From NCBI GenBank assembly GCA_964550465.1, contig CAZJZH010000007.1, positions 1 to 27,590 of the forward strand: a DNA stretch of 27,590 nt. The letters run 5' to 3'. Origin of the DNA: CAZJZH01 sp964550465 (GTDB lineage: Bacteria > Patescibacteriota > Patescibacteriia > JACRDY01). A program made the translations under genes and the position numbers. This document shows positions 1-7,093 of this stretch, in pieces. Below the pieces are notes generated by a model that worked only from the letters and a program-made list of their open reading frames with translations, was not told where the DNA came from and did not search any database. Each line of letters begins with the position of its first letter. Position 1 is the stretch's first letter.

Positions 1-204
1 CCATCTGGGAATCCCCGGTGTCATAGTTGGAACTTTGGATCAGCAGGGTACCTGACGCTGCTGTTCGACACTCCTCAGGTCCGTACCGCGGTTATTTGGC
101 ACGCTATATTGCCACGGTATCAGACGCCATAAGCGTGACACACTCGTAGAGCATGTGATAGCACCGCTGCCGAGACGCGGGTTCAACTCCCGCCATCTCC
201 ACCA
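1..204 (+). ncRNA. ssrA: tmRNA (SsrA), 3' part, cut by the left window edge
   Basis: The stretch ends in a tRNA-like T arm (5-bp stem 177-181/189-193 around the loop TTCAACT), a 7-nt acceptor strand CATCTCC (194-200), discriminator A and an encoded CCA at 202-204. The block GACGCGGGTTCAACTCCCGCC matches the 3' end of bacterial tmRNA almost letter for letter, and no anticodon arm precedes it. Upstream, complementary segments around 46-53/95-108 and 100-120 look like the pseudoknots of tmRNA. tmRNA rescues stalled ribosomes and tags their products. The 5' tRNA half and the tag-peptide reading frame are not visible here; they must lie to the left. Confidence 0.9.
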
Positions 205-207
205 GTC

Positions 208-245
208 ATTAATTACTAATTAGTAATTAATAATTACTAATTGAT
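208..245. repeat. Heptanucleotide tandem repeat (AATTNNT x5) with a 24-bp perfect palindrome
   Basis: From 211 to 245 the sequence is five consecutive 7-nt units of the form AATTNNT (units begin at 211, 218, 225, 232, 239). Positions 208-231 are also a perfect 24-bp palindrome, and the 12-mer TAATTACTAATT occurs at 210-221 and 231-242. It fills the whole gap between tmRNA and infC. It could act as a weak hairpin in the infC leader, but the stem is pure A/T except for one C-G pair on each side. Similar heptamers occur at 6289-6316 and 23123-23144. Confidence 0.8.
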
Positions 246-248
246 TGT

Positions 249-797
249 ATGCGCCGTAGTCGACGCCGAAAAAAGCCAGAACCACCGTTAGTCCAAGAGT
301 ATTTGGCTAACGATCGTATCACCGCACCAGAAGTGCGGGTGATTGACGCAGACGAAAACATGATCGGCGTGCTCCCTACTGCGGAAGCGATTGCTAAGGC
401 TGAAGCAGCTGAGCTGGATCTGGTTGAAGTATCACCCAAAGCTCAACCACCCGTCTGCCGCATCATGGATTACGGATCATTTAAATACCAGAAGGAAAAA
501 GAAGCACGGGCCCGCAAGGTGCACCAGAAAGCTACCGACACCAAAGGTATTCGCCTGTCATTCCGCATTAGCGAACACGACTTGGAAGTTCGCCGCAAAG
601 CCGCTAATAAATTTTTGGAAGGCGGTAACAAGGTTAAACTGGAGCTGAACTTACGTGGTCGTGAAAAACAACACTTTGATCAAGCTAAAGAATTGATGGA
701 ATCCTTCGCTGCCAATCTGGAGACGGAAGTAACGGTCGAACAACCAGTCAGTCGCCAGGGCGGAAAACTCAGTATGATTATTGCACCAAAGAAATAA
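249..797 (+). CDS. infC: Translation initiation factor IF-3
   Basis: IF-3 binds the 30S subunit, prevents premature 50S joining and checks initiator tRNA pairing. The 182-residue product has the N-domain block 'NDRITAPEVRVIDADENMIGVLPTAEA' split around residues 21-48, the linker-side 'PPVCRIMDYGSFKYQKEKEAR' region, and a C-domain ending '...VEQPVSRQGGKLSMIIAPKK', all in family order and at the usual length. The ATG at 249 follows the A/T heptamer array with no recognisable Shine-Dalgarno. An upstream in-frame ATT codon at 240 is possible because infC often uses rare starts, but the basic N-terminal extension already makes ATG adequate. Followed by rpmI 4 nt later and then rplT, the classic infC-rpmI-rplT operon, which in many bacteria is feedback-regulated by L20. 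I see no clear L20-binding leader. Confidence 0.97.
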   Translation: MRRSRRRKKPEPPLVQEYLANDRITAPEVRVIDADENMIGVLPTAEAIAKAEAAELDLVEVSPKAQPPVCRIMDYGSFKYQKEKEARARKVHQKATDTKGIRLSFRISEHDLEVRRKAANKFLEGGNKVKLELNLRGREKQHFDQAKELMESFAANLETEVTVEQPVSRQGGKLSMIIAPKK

Positions 798-801
798 GTA
801 T

Positions 802-1002
802 ATGCCTAAACTAAAAACCCAGAAGTCAGTGGCCAAGCGGGTCAAGATCACCAAAGGAGGTAAGCTCAAGCAGCGCACCGCCGGTGGCAGTCACTTCAAC
901 ACTCGCCTGACCGGTCGCCAGACTCAGAAAAAGCGTCAGGACAAAGACACTGCCGCAGCAGAACAGAAGAATATTAAAAATATGTTGCCCTACCATAAGT
1001 AG
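802..1002 (+). CDS. rpmI: 50S ribosomal protein L35
   Basis: This 66-residue, highly basic protein begins MPKLKTQKSVAKRVKITKGGK and ends NIKNMLPYHK, both hallmarks of bacterial L35. An in-frame ATG lies upstream at 781 inside infC, but 802 gives the canonical N-terminus, so I chose it. There is no visible Shine-Dalgarno; only 4 nt separate it from the infC stop, so translational coupling is likely. L35 is a small component of the large ribosomal subunit. Confidence 0.97.
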   Translation: MPKLKTQKSVAKRVKITKGGKLKQRTAGGSHFNTRLTGRQTQKKRQDKDTAAAEQKNIKNMLPYHK

Positions 1003-1024
1003 TGGCGGATTGTAGAAGAATTGT

Positions 1025-1369
1025 ATGCCCCGAGTAAAACGAGGAACAACCCACGTCAAAAAGCGCCGCAGCTTACTGAAGAAGACCAAAGGCTTTGGCG
1101 GTGGTCGCAAAAAACTGATGCGTGAAGCATCAACTGCTGCCACTCACGCCGGTAAGCACGCCTACATCGGCCGTAAGCTCAAAAAGCGCACCTACCGCCG
1201 ATTGTGGCAGGTTCGCATCAACGCCGCGGTACGTGAACATGGTTTGACCTACAACAAATTTATCAACGGTCTGAAGAAGAAAAATATCGACATCGACCGT
1301 AAGATCTTGGCTAAGATTGCTACCGATCACCCAGCAGTATTCAAGCAACTGGTTGAAGCAGCTAAGTAA
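1025..1369 (+). CDS. rplT: 50S ribosomal protein L20
   Basis: The 114-residue product starts MPRVKRGTTHVKKRRSLLKK and carries the 'AYIGRKLKKRTYRRLWQVRINAAVREHGL' family block (about residues 46-74), then the C-terminal 'NIDIDRKILAKIA' segment. Length and order are normal. L20 is needed for early 50S assembly and in many bacteria represses its own operon by binding mRNA. It is last in infC-rpmI-rplT, 22 nt after rpmI, and is followed directly by a strong terminator. The upstream GAAGAA is a weak ribosome binding site. Confidence 0.97.
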   Translation: MPRVKRGTTHVKKRRSLLKKTKGFGGGRKKLMREASTAATHAGKHAYIGRKLKKRTYRRLWQVRINAAVREHGLTYNKFINGLKKKNIDIDRKILAKIATDHPAVFKQLVEAAK

Positions 1370-1377
1370 GAAAATAA

Positions 1378-1415
1378 AATAACCTATTCGAATTTAGCGA
1401 ATAGGTTATTTTTTT
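1378..1415. terminator. Bidirectional intrinsic terminator between rplT and the coiled-coil gene
   Basis: A 13-bp perfect stem (AATAACCTATTCG at 1378-1390 with its complement at 1398-1410) encloses a 7-nt loop and is followed by a run of T on the plus strand. The upstream A-rich flank gives a T tract on the minus strand as well, so it can stop both convergent transcripts. Confidence 0.93.
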
Positions 1416-1424
1416 GTCGTCTCA

Positions 1425-2426
1425 TTAACCGCGTAGCCACCGCTTGAATCGATTCCAGCGGCTGTTTTGTTTGCGGTACGCCTTAAGCTGCTCATCGACA
1501 CTGGTACGCTTCTGTTTAATGACGCGGTTGGCTTGAACCTGACCCGCATCATAGTCCGCCTGGGCTGCCGCCTTACCTGCCTCCATATCATCAATCTCGC
1601 GCCGCACATCTTGTAGCCGCTGACGCAGGATACTGTCACGAGCCGGATCAGACTCGCCGCTGACTACCAGCTGCTCCATAGCAGACTTGGTAGCATCATA
1701 CCGCTCCTGCAAGCGATGTAAGCGCATGCTGCGGCTTTCCACCGGCTCTTCGGCCCGACTGGCGCCGCGCGCCTGCGCTAGCTCAGTACGTAATTGAGCC
1801 ACTAGCTCTTCTTTGGCTTGAATACGTTCTTGCGCCTGGCGCATATCTTGTCGCGCAGCAGCAATGGCTTGCTGGTCAGCCTGACTAGTCATTAATTCCT
1901 TCAGCCCCTGTTTCCGTGCTTCGTAGTCTTGATGCAGAGCTTTTAAAATATTACTGTTTTTCTCAATTCTGGATTCTAACTGCAGTATTGAGTCTGACTC
2001 TGCGGTGGGAATATTTTCCCGCTGCGGCAACTCTTCAACAGTACGTGGTGCGTACTGTTTCTGCAACTCAGCTTGCCGACGCGTTAACTCAGCAAAGGAT
2101 TCTGCGGTTGATTCCAGTGGTACTGGCTGCGGTGTATTATCGATAATCTCTTGGACAATTTGATCAGCTTGATGTTGATCCTCTTCCGCAATTTCCTGAC
2201 GGAGCATATCAGCTGCTTCTTCAGCCGCATCTGCTAAATCAGGGTTGAGAAACTCATCTTCCTCGTCATCGTCGGTAGTGCCAATATCCTCAAGGTCATA
2301 CGAATCTGGATTCTCATCCTCATCCTCTACGTACTCCAACAAATCAATATCGGAGTCGTCTTCCATGCCAGCTGGTTCTTGCCCTGGTGGAGCATAATAT
2401 TCTTGTCGACGAAATGGATTCCACAT
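1425..2426 (-). CDS. Predicted cytoplasmic coiled-coil protein, function unknown
   Basis: The 333-residue product has no signal peptide or membrane segment. After a short N-terminus (MWNPFRRQEYYAPPG), residues about 17-75 are extremely acidic (runs such as VEDEDENPDSYDLED). Residues about 115-300 are Gln/Glu/Ala/Arg-rich heptad-like sequence typical of a long coiled coil. The tail is basic (WNRFKRWLRG). I start at 2426 rather than the ATG at 2459 because AAAGGA lies 6 nt upstream of it. It is monocistronic, convergent with rplT across a shared terminator. I do not recognise a family; the charge-segregated architecture suggests a scaffold or structural role, which is inference only. Confidence 0.75.
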   Translation of the reverse strand: MWNPFRRQEYYAPPGQEPAGMEDDSDIDLLEYVEDEDENPDSYDLEDIGTTDDDEEDEFLNPDLADAAEEAADMLRQEIAEEDQHQADQIVQEIIDNTPQPVPLESTAESFAELTRRQAELQKQYAPRTVEELPQRENIPTAESDSILQLESRIEKNSNILKALHQDYEARKQGLKELMTSQADQQAIAAARQDMRQAQERIQAKEELVAQLRTELAQARGASRAEEPVESRSMRLHRLQERYDATKSAMEQLVVSGESDPARDSILRQRLQDVRREIDDMEAGKAAAQADYDAGQVQANRVIKQKRTSVDEQLKAYRKQNSRWNRFKRWLRG

Positions 2427-2460
2427 ATATCCTTTACAAATAGGTAATAATACTGTCAAA

Positions 2461-2490
2461 AGCGTACACTGTTTACCAACAGTCTGTCAA
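2461..2490 (-). promoter_or_regulatory. Possible sigma-70 promoter for the coiled-coil gene
   Basis: On the minus strand TTGACA (2490-2485) is followed after 18 nt by TACGCT (2466-2461), about 35 nt upstream of the chosen start. The -35 is perfect but the -10 matches only three of six positions, so this is tentative. Confidence 0.35.
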
Positions 2491-2511
2491 TCCACTCTGA
2501 TAATATCCATA

Positions 2512-2540
2512 TTGACAAAGATGAACCGAGAGCGTATACT
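2512..2540 (+). promoter_or_regulatory. Strong sigma-70-type promoter of tRNA-Asp
   Basis: A perfect -35 box TTGACA (2512-2517), a 17-nt spacer, and -10 box TATACT (2535-2540). The tRNA begins 24 nt further on, leaving a short 5' leader. This is the best consensus promoter in the window. Confidence 0.85.
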
Positions 2541-2563
2541 GCTATTGTTTTACAGAAAAATTT

Positions 2564-2639
2564 GGGCCCGTAGTGTAGCGGTTAACACGTCTGCCTGTCA
2601 CGCAGAAGATCGCCGGTTCGAACCCGGTCGGGCCCGCCA
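2564..2639 (+). tRNA. tRNA-Asp (anticodon GTC), CCA encoded
   Basis: A full cloverleaf is visible. Acceptor GGGCCCG pairs with CGGGCCC, the D stem is GTGT/ACAC, the anticodon stem TCTGC/GCAGA encloses CTGTCAC (anticodon GTC), and the T loop is TTCGAAC. The discriminator is G (2636) and CCA is encoded at 2637-2639. It is 76 nt long with its own promoter and terminator. Confidence 0.97.
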
Positions 2640-2644
2640 GAATG

Positions 2645-2676
2645 CCACGCTGTTCGCAGGGTGGTTTTCTGTTTGT
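2645..2676 (+). terminator. Intrinsic terminator of tRNA-Asp
   Basis: CCACGCTG-TTCG-CAGGGTGG forms a stem capped by a stable TTCG tetraloop with one G/G mismatch, followed by TTTTCTGTTT. It starts 5 nt after the encoded CCA. Confidence 0.8.
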
Positions 2677-2688
2677 GTGATACTATCA

Positions 2689-4056
2689 CTAGTACTGAAA
2701 CACGGGCACAAAACCACCACCTTGGGCAACATTGAGAATTTGTCGTTGCGAATAGCGTGAGGCTAACGGCGCGGTTAGGTACCGCTCCGGCTCTTCCGTA
2801 CCAAACAAATAGAAAACTAAGTCAAAATAGGCATTGGTACTAGTCACAGCTCCCTCAGCACAGTCGTAAATTGGCCGTGTACCAATAGCTACCTTCTCCT
2901 GAATAATCCATGACTGGCCAGCAGCTACATCTGCCAGCAGCTGCTCGACAACATTTTTCCAGGCAGTCACCTCCTCATCATTACCAATCACCACCCCTTT
3001 GCCTTCAGCTAAGTTGACTGGCTTAATGACCATGCGCTGTTGATTCTTCAATAAAAAGTCCCGCACTGGTACAGTCTCCGCGCCTTCTTGAATTGTACCG
3101 TATTGACTGACGCGTCGCGTCCATGGAATATGCGCGGCAATCGCTACTTGCTGTGCAGCAGTAAATAAATGTTGCCATTGCGGGTCACTCAATGCGGCAA
3201 ACAATGATTTATACCCAAGCAGCCTGTCTTGAAAGCTATTATAGAGCGTAAAGTTTTTTTGTTGGTAAGCTTGTAAGAATGGCGCCAGAGCATCTTGGTG
3301 CTGCATGAAATACGGCGTCTCCGTACAACGTCTAACAATATCAATAGGTTGCCCCTTATGTTGAAGTCCAGTAGCTGTAACCTCTAGCTGTAGCGGATCA
3401 ATCAGGTGAGATGACACGCCCGCTGACTCAAAAAATTGCTGTAAACTGGTAAATTCACCGTGCCACCAACGATCTTGAGGCGCAAAGATACCGATGACCG
3501 GCTGCTCCCGCGTACCACCATTGAGACGGTATTGAGCTACGAGCGAGTGAAGTAACTGCTGTCCAAAATTCGGTTCATTATGCAATGGCAGTGGTTTTAT
3601 ATGTGGACGTTGTCGGAAATAATCATTGATACGACCAATAACCGTCAAGGCATCCGGATAGTCAGTGTTAAACTCAACAATTTTTAACGAACCGTCATTG
3701 GCAATAAATCCATCCGCTCGTACACACCCAACACCCTTCACGTCATCATCGAGTTCAAACAGCAATTGTTCTGTGGCTGGTAATGCTAAGTAGTCACGCA
3801 ATTGTTGGTTACGACGGTATTCTTGACGAATACGCAGTAAGGCCGCCAACACCTGCTGCACGCTGCCGTACCACCGGTCAGCTTGATCCTGCTGAATAAA
3901 TAACGGAAATAAGCTAACTGGAAAAATCTGTTCTGATTGGCCGGTAGGGTGAAATTGTAATTGACGCAAAAATGCCTGCAACTGCTGTTGCTCTGGTTGA
4001 TATGCTTCTGGGTGCTGGGTAAAATAATCAACCAACTGTTGTTCAAGCTGCGACAT
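2689..4056 (-). CDS. Circularly-permuted ATP-grasp / glutathionylspermidine-synthase-like ligase
   Basis: The 455-residue soluble protein has features of the glutathionylspermidine-synthase / permuted ATP-grasp group. These are 'VRADGFI' then 'KIVEFNTDYPD' (about 112-134, acidic/Asn metal-ATP site), 'YNSFQDRLLGYKSLFAAL' (272-289), a lysine-containing nucleotide loop 'MVIKPVNLAEGKGVVIG' (342-358, K345) and 'WIIQEKV' (383-389). Such enzymes join a carboxylate to an amine using ATP through an acyl-phosphate. The substrate cannot be read from the sequence. I choose 4056 over the ATG at 4077 because AGGA lies about 9 nt upstream and it avoids overlapping the preceding gene. It starts 4 nt after an M19-dipeptidase-like gene, so the two are almost certainly co-transcribed: a ligase paired with a dipeptide hydrolase. 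Family assignment is moderate; the exact activity is unknown. Confidence 0.7.
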   Translation of the reverse strand: MSQLEQQLVDYFTQHPEAYQPEQQQLQAFLRQLQFHPTGQSEQIFPVSLFPLFIQQDQADRWYGSVQQVLAALLRIRQEYRRNQQLRDYLALPATEQLLFELDDDVKGVGCVRADGFIANDGSLKIVEFNTDYPDALTVIGRINDYFRQRPHIKPLPLHNEPNFGQQLLHSLVAQYRLNGGTREQPVIGIFAPQDRWWHGEFTSLQQFFESAGVSSHLIDPLQLEVTATGLQHKGQPIDIVRRCTETPYFMQHQDALAPFLQAYQQKNFTLYNSFQDRLLGYKSLFAALSDPQWQHLFTAAQQVAIAAHIPWTRRVSQYGTIQEGAETVPVRDFLLKNQQRMVIKPVNLAEGKGVVIGNDEEVTAWKNVVEQLLADVAAGQSWIIQEKVAIGTRPIYDCAEGAVTSTNAYFDLVFYLFGTEEPERYLTAPLASRYSQRQILNVAQGGGFVPVFQY

Positions 4057-4060
4057 ACGC

Positions 4061-5167
4061 TTATTCCTGATGATCAAGTGCTCGGGCTACCCAATCATGG
4101 GCGTTACTCCGCATCAGAGCGTCAATATGCGCTTCGGTGTAACCAAACCGTCCTACTAAGGCATTACCAATAGCCATGCGCATTTCAGTCGCATTGGGAA
4201 TACCATCAAGTCGCCACTCATTAGGTACGCCACCCCAGTCACTACCAATAGCTACTGTGCGCGGACCGTTATCTAGTTGCATTGTCCGATCAATGGCCGT
4301 GGTTAATCCTTCTATGTCTTTAAAGAATGGCTTGCTCACAGACAGCCCGACAATGCCACCCATTTTAGCGATGCGACCGATTTCTTGGTATGACAAGCCT
4401 CTCTCTGCAGCAATATGTTCCAAGCCCTTTAGTCGCGCTATCTGATCAACTGGCGCACCGTGCGTGTAGCCGACCTGAGCGCCTTGGCCCTGTGCTTCAG
4501 CCAGGGAAAATACTTGTTGTCGCGGACCAGGCATCATGTGGGCGACATCAACAATCATACCAAGTGAAAACATTTTTTTGACCACCGCTTGACCAGTTGG
4601 AGTTAACTCTGTTTTTGATGCTAAATCATTTTCCCGACTGTACTGAATAATCATACTGCGTACACCGGCATCAAAAATTTTCTGGATATCTTCTGGTCCT
4701 TGCACATGTAAACCACCCTCCAAGGAAATAACCATGTTCGGTACATCGTCTGGTCCAATAATCTCAACATCACTACCACGAGTAACCAAGTTAAAGCCCC
4801 ACTGTTGATACTGCTCAGCTACTTGTTCAATAATAGTAAAATACTCTTCTCGATTATGCTGTTCCCAATGAGCAAAGACATTAGCAAACACCACGTCATA
4901 TTGATGACGCATAGCCTCACCGACTAAGGCAAAGTATTGCTCATCAGTTAGATCAGAAGCCCGCTCCACCCCAATAGCAGTCAGATCCTGGCGAGAAACA
5001 CCAAACTGCTCTAAACGATAAATAACGGCGTGCTGCTCTTCTGGTCCAATATCCGCATATCGTTGTGGCGGCCAGTCTAACTGCTCATAATCTGGTTCAG
5101 TCGCTTTACGCTGCGGCAATTCAATGTCTTGATGTAAATCAGATACACGACCCTCAAAATGTGACAT
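4061..5167 (-). CDS. Membrane-dipeptidase-like amidohydrolase (peptidase M19 family)
   Basis: M19 enzymes are dinuclear-zinc hydrolases that split dipeptides, including ones with a D-residue at the C-terminal side. This 368-residue protein shows the expected ligand set in order: 'SDLHQDI' (H12, D14), the bridging glutamate in 'VISLEGG' (E150), 'VDVAH' (D207, H210), 'YTHGAP' (H236) and 'IGSDWGG' (D310). No signal peptide is present, so it is probably cytoplasmic, unlike renal dipeptidase. It diverges somewhat from the consensus (SDLH rather than DGHN, YTHG rather than SHS), so the substrate may differ. It is the first gene of a two-gene unit with the downstream ATP-grasp protein. There is no Shine-Dalgarno; a TATAAT box ends 10 nt before the ATG, implying a nearly leaderless mRNA. 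Confidence 0.82.
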   Translation of the reverse strand: MSHFEGRVSDLHQDIELPQRKATEPDYEQLDWPPQRYADIGPEEQHAVIYRLEQFGVSRQDLTAIGVERASDLTDEQYFALVGEAMRHQYDVVFANVFAHWEQHNREEYFTIIEQVAEQYQQWGFNLVTRGSDVEIIGPDDVPNMVISLEGGLHVQGPEDIQKIFDAGVRSMIIQYSRENDLASKTELTPTGQAVVKKMFSLGMIVDVAHMMPGPRQQVFSLAEAQGQGAQVGYTHGAPVDQIARLKGLEHIAAERGLSYQEIGRIAKMGGIVGLSVSKPFFKDIEGLTTAIDRTMQLDNGPRTVAIGSDWGGVPNEWRLDGIPNATEMRMAIGNALVGRFGYTEAHIDALMRSNAHDWVARALDHQE

Positions 5168-5177
5168 ATTTTTGGTT

Positions 5178-5183
5178 ATTATA
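5178..5183 (-). promoter_or_regulatory. -10 box (TATAAT) of the M19/ATP-grasp unit, near-leaderless
   Basis: A perfect TATAAT on the minus strand ends 10 nt before the ATG at 5167, so transcription would start only about 3-4 nt upstream of the start codon. The -35 region (TTCGGT, spacer 16) is weak. Confidence 0.55.
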
Positions 5184-5235
5184 TTCTCATCAGCAGCATA
5201 CCGAACTTTACTCAGTCCGGCAAATCAGCGCTATG

Positions 5236-5244
5236 TGATATACT
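5236..5244 (+). promoter_or_regulatory. Extended -10 promoter of the dehydrogenase gene, leaderless
   Basis: TGATATACT is an extended -10 (TGn then TATACT, 5239-5244). Six nucleotides follow before the ATG at 5251, which places +1 on the A of ATG. No Shine-Dalgarno is present. No good -35 is visible, as is common for extended -10 promoters. Confidence 0.6.
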
Positions 5245-5250
5245 TACCCT

Positions 5251-6258
5251 ATGAAAGCTCTCACCCTCAAAAATGGCACTATCACCTATCAGACTGTGCC
5301 AAAGCCGCGCCTCAAAAAGGGCGAGGTACTGATCCGCGTTAAAGCCACTGGTATTTGTGGTACTGACCTCCATATCTACCGTGGTGGTCGTCAGGTCCAC
5401 ACTGACATTATTGGCCATGAGTTTTCTGGTGTAATTGAGGCGGTCAGCCCTGGGGTCAAGCATGTCAAGGTAGGTAACCATGTGGTCGGTGAACACGTCC
5501 TGTCATGTAAGCAGTGTCGCTTCTGTCGTGATGGCCAACCTACACTGTGTCCAGACACCGTTTCTATCGGCCATCATCGCCCTGGTGCATTTGCTGAATA
5601 CATCGCCCTGCCAGCCGAACTAGCTTTTCGCATCCCCCGCTCCGTCAGCTTCACAGCAGCCGCCATGATTGAACCGCTGACCATCGCTCTATACGCTGTC
5701 CGTCAGGTCAGTGATGATTTGATTGGTAAAAAAGTAGCAGTGATTGGTCAGGGGCCAATTGGCCTCCTGCTAGATCAAGTGCTCAAGCTGGGTGGTGCTG
5801 AGGTGACTGGTATTGATATCCAAGACTTTCGTCTGAATTTTGCCGCAGAGCATGGTTGGGTTGACCACACTATTAATCCCAAAAAAGAAAAAGTGTTCCA
5901 GCGAACACATCAGCTAGCCCAACACGGCTTTGATATGATTTTTGAAGCAGTCGGCAACCAAGCGTCAGCCCAACTGAGTATTGACCTAGCCCGACCAGAT
6001 GCCGATATTTACCTACTAGGCGTCTTTGAGGAGAAGAGCACGATTGATTTAATGCAAGTGGTGGAAAAAGAGCTCAATATCTACGGCTCATGGCGCTGCG
6101 CCTATTCCTTCCCCGATGCTATTAAACTAGTGGCGAAAAATAAAATTGATGTAGCCAGCCTGGTCACGCATGAGTATGACGCGGCTGATGGCGCTCAGGC
6201 CCTTGCTGATGCCGCCAAATACAAAGGGCAGCGAGTCAAGACGGTGATACAGTGGTAA
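5251..6258 (+). CDS. Zinc-dependent alcohol/polyol dehydrogenase (MDR superfamily)
   Basis: The 335-residue medium-chain dehydrogenase has catalytic-zinc residues C36 ('GICGTD'), H56-E57 ('GHEFSG') and E141 ('MIEPL'), and a structural-zinc lobe with C86, C89, C92 and C100. Its Rossmann motif 'GQGPIG' (166-171) is followed by 'GIDIQD', whose D189 favours NAD over NADP. The closest groups by pattern are threonine dehydrogenase, sorbitol dehydrogenase and butanediol dehydrogenase; I cannot separate them. It is monocistronic on the plus strand, diverging from the M19 gene with only 83 nt between starts. Its transcript appears leaderless. Confidence 0.9.
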   Translation: MKALTLKNGTITYQTVPKPRLKKGEVLIRVKATGICGTDLHIYRGGRQVHTDIIGHEFSGVIEAVSPGVKHVKVGNHVVGEHVLSCKQCRFCRDGQPTLCPDTVSIGHHRPGAFAEYIALPAELAFRIPRSVSFTAAAMIEPLTIALYAVRQVSDDLIGKKVAVIGQGPIGLLLDQVLKLGGAEVTGIDIQDFRLNFAAEHGWVDHTINPKKEKVFQRTHQLAQHGFDMIFEAVGNQASAQLSIDLARPDADIYLLGVFEEKSTIDLMQVVEKELNIYGSWRCAYSFPDAIKLVAKNKIDVASLVTHEYDAADGAQALADAAKYKGQRVKTVIQW

Positions 6259-6264
6259 TGCGCA

Positions 6265-6316
6265 GTATGCCGTATGCGGTATGGATCAATTAGCTATTAC
6301 CTGATTACTGATTACT
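6265..6316. repeat. Two short heptanucleotide arrays between convergent genes
   Basis: Positions 6265-6285 are three 7-nt units based on GTATGSC (GTATGCC, GTATGCG, GTATGGA). Positions 6289-6316 are four 7-nt units based on RATTACT (ATTAGCT, ATTACCT, then GATTACT twice). The second array runs into the last codons and stop of lgt. The RATTACT units match the AATTNNT family before infC. No convincing terminator is seen between the convergent dehydrogenase and lgt genes. Confidence 0.7.
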
Positions 6317-7090
6317 CTTCCTGCCATATCGGCCATACACCACCAACCCTACGACTACCAACATAATCCCCACCGAGAATAGCTGCGCCCAACGGATACC
6401 AAACACCAGTGGCGAAAAGTAAGTCCGCCAGAATTCCATCATAAATCGAATCAAGCCATAGCCGAAGAAATAGGCTGCCGTCAGAGCACCTGTCTGCGGC
6501 TTTTTTTGATTGAGCGATAACAATATCAAGAATAAAATAAAGTTAAGAATGCTCTCGTAGAGGAAGGTGGGATGAAAGTGAGTAAATGATACATACTCTA
6601 AGGGACGATGCGCCACGTCAATAGGGATACCCCACGGCAGGTTGGTGGGCGTACCAAACAGTTCTTGGTTAAAGTAGTTCCCCCAACGACCAATAGCTTG
6701 TCCAAGTGGAATCCCCACCACAATCACATCGAGTAACTCCAGCAGCGAGCGCCGTTGGCGGTACGCATAAGTGCCAATGACCAACAAACCACCAATCAAC
6801 CCCCCATGAATGGCCAAGCCGCCGTGCCACACCTGCCAAATTTCATTGAGGTTATACTGAAAATACTGCCAAGCATACAAAACATAATACAGCCGAGCGC
6901 CGATAAAGCCGACGATAATAGTCCAAACAAACAAACTATAGGCCTCGTCAATCGGCCACAGCCGTTGCCGCCACAGGTGCAGTAAGATAAAAAAGCCGGC
7001 GGCTGCGCCAGCTGCAATGCATAGCCCGTACCAGTAAATGGTCACCGGACCGAGTACCAAGGCAACACTCTGTGGGACTACACTAAACAT
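6305..7090 (-). CDS. lgt: Phosphatidylglycerol-prolipoprotein diacylglyceryl transferase
   Basis: Lgt transfers diacylglycerol from phosphatidylglycerol to the lipobox cysteine of prolipoproteins in the cytoplasmic membrane. The 261-residue polytopic protein has about seven hydrophobic segments. It also has the family residues 'HGG' (H95), the signature 'GRWGNYFNQELFG' (134-146, R135, N138, N141, E143), 'HPTFLYES' (173-180) and 'GLIRFMMEFWR' (212-222, R215). Length is normal. It begins 3 nt after the dsbA-like stop, with a weak AAGG upstream, at the end of the 10303-to-6305 run. No clear lipobox protein is seen among its neighbours. Confidence 0.97.
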   Translation of the reverse strand: MFSVVPQSVALVLGPVTIYWYGLCIAAGAAAGFFILLHLWRQRLWPIDEAYSLFVWTIIVGFIGARLYYVLYAWQYFQYNLNEIWQVWHGGLAIHGGLIGGLLVIGTYAYRQRRSLLELLDVIVVGIPLGQAIGRWGNYFNQELFGTPTNLPWGIPIDVAHRPLEYVSFTHFHPTFLYESILNFILFLILLSLNQKKPQTGALTAAYFFGYGLIRFMMEFWRTYFSPLVFGIRWAQLFSVGIMLVVVGLVVYGRYGRKSNQ

Positions 7091-7093
7091 ACC

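Noticed and set aside
826..1143. Minus-strand open frame across rpmI-rplT
   Set aside because: It is fully antisense to two certain ribosomal protein genes and has no family features.
4054..4077. Upstream ATG at 4077 as start of the ATP-grasp gene
   Set aside because: It would overlap the preceding stop by 17 nt and lacks the AGGA that precedes the ATG at 4056.
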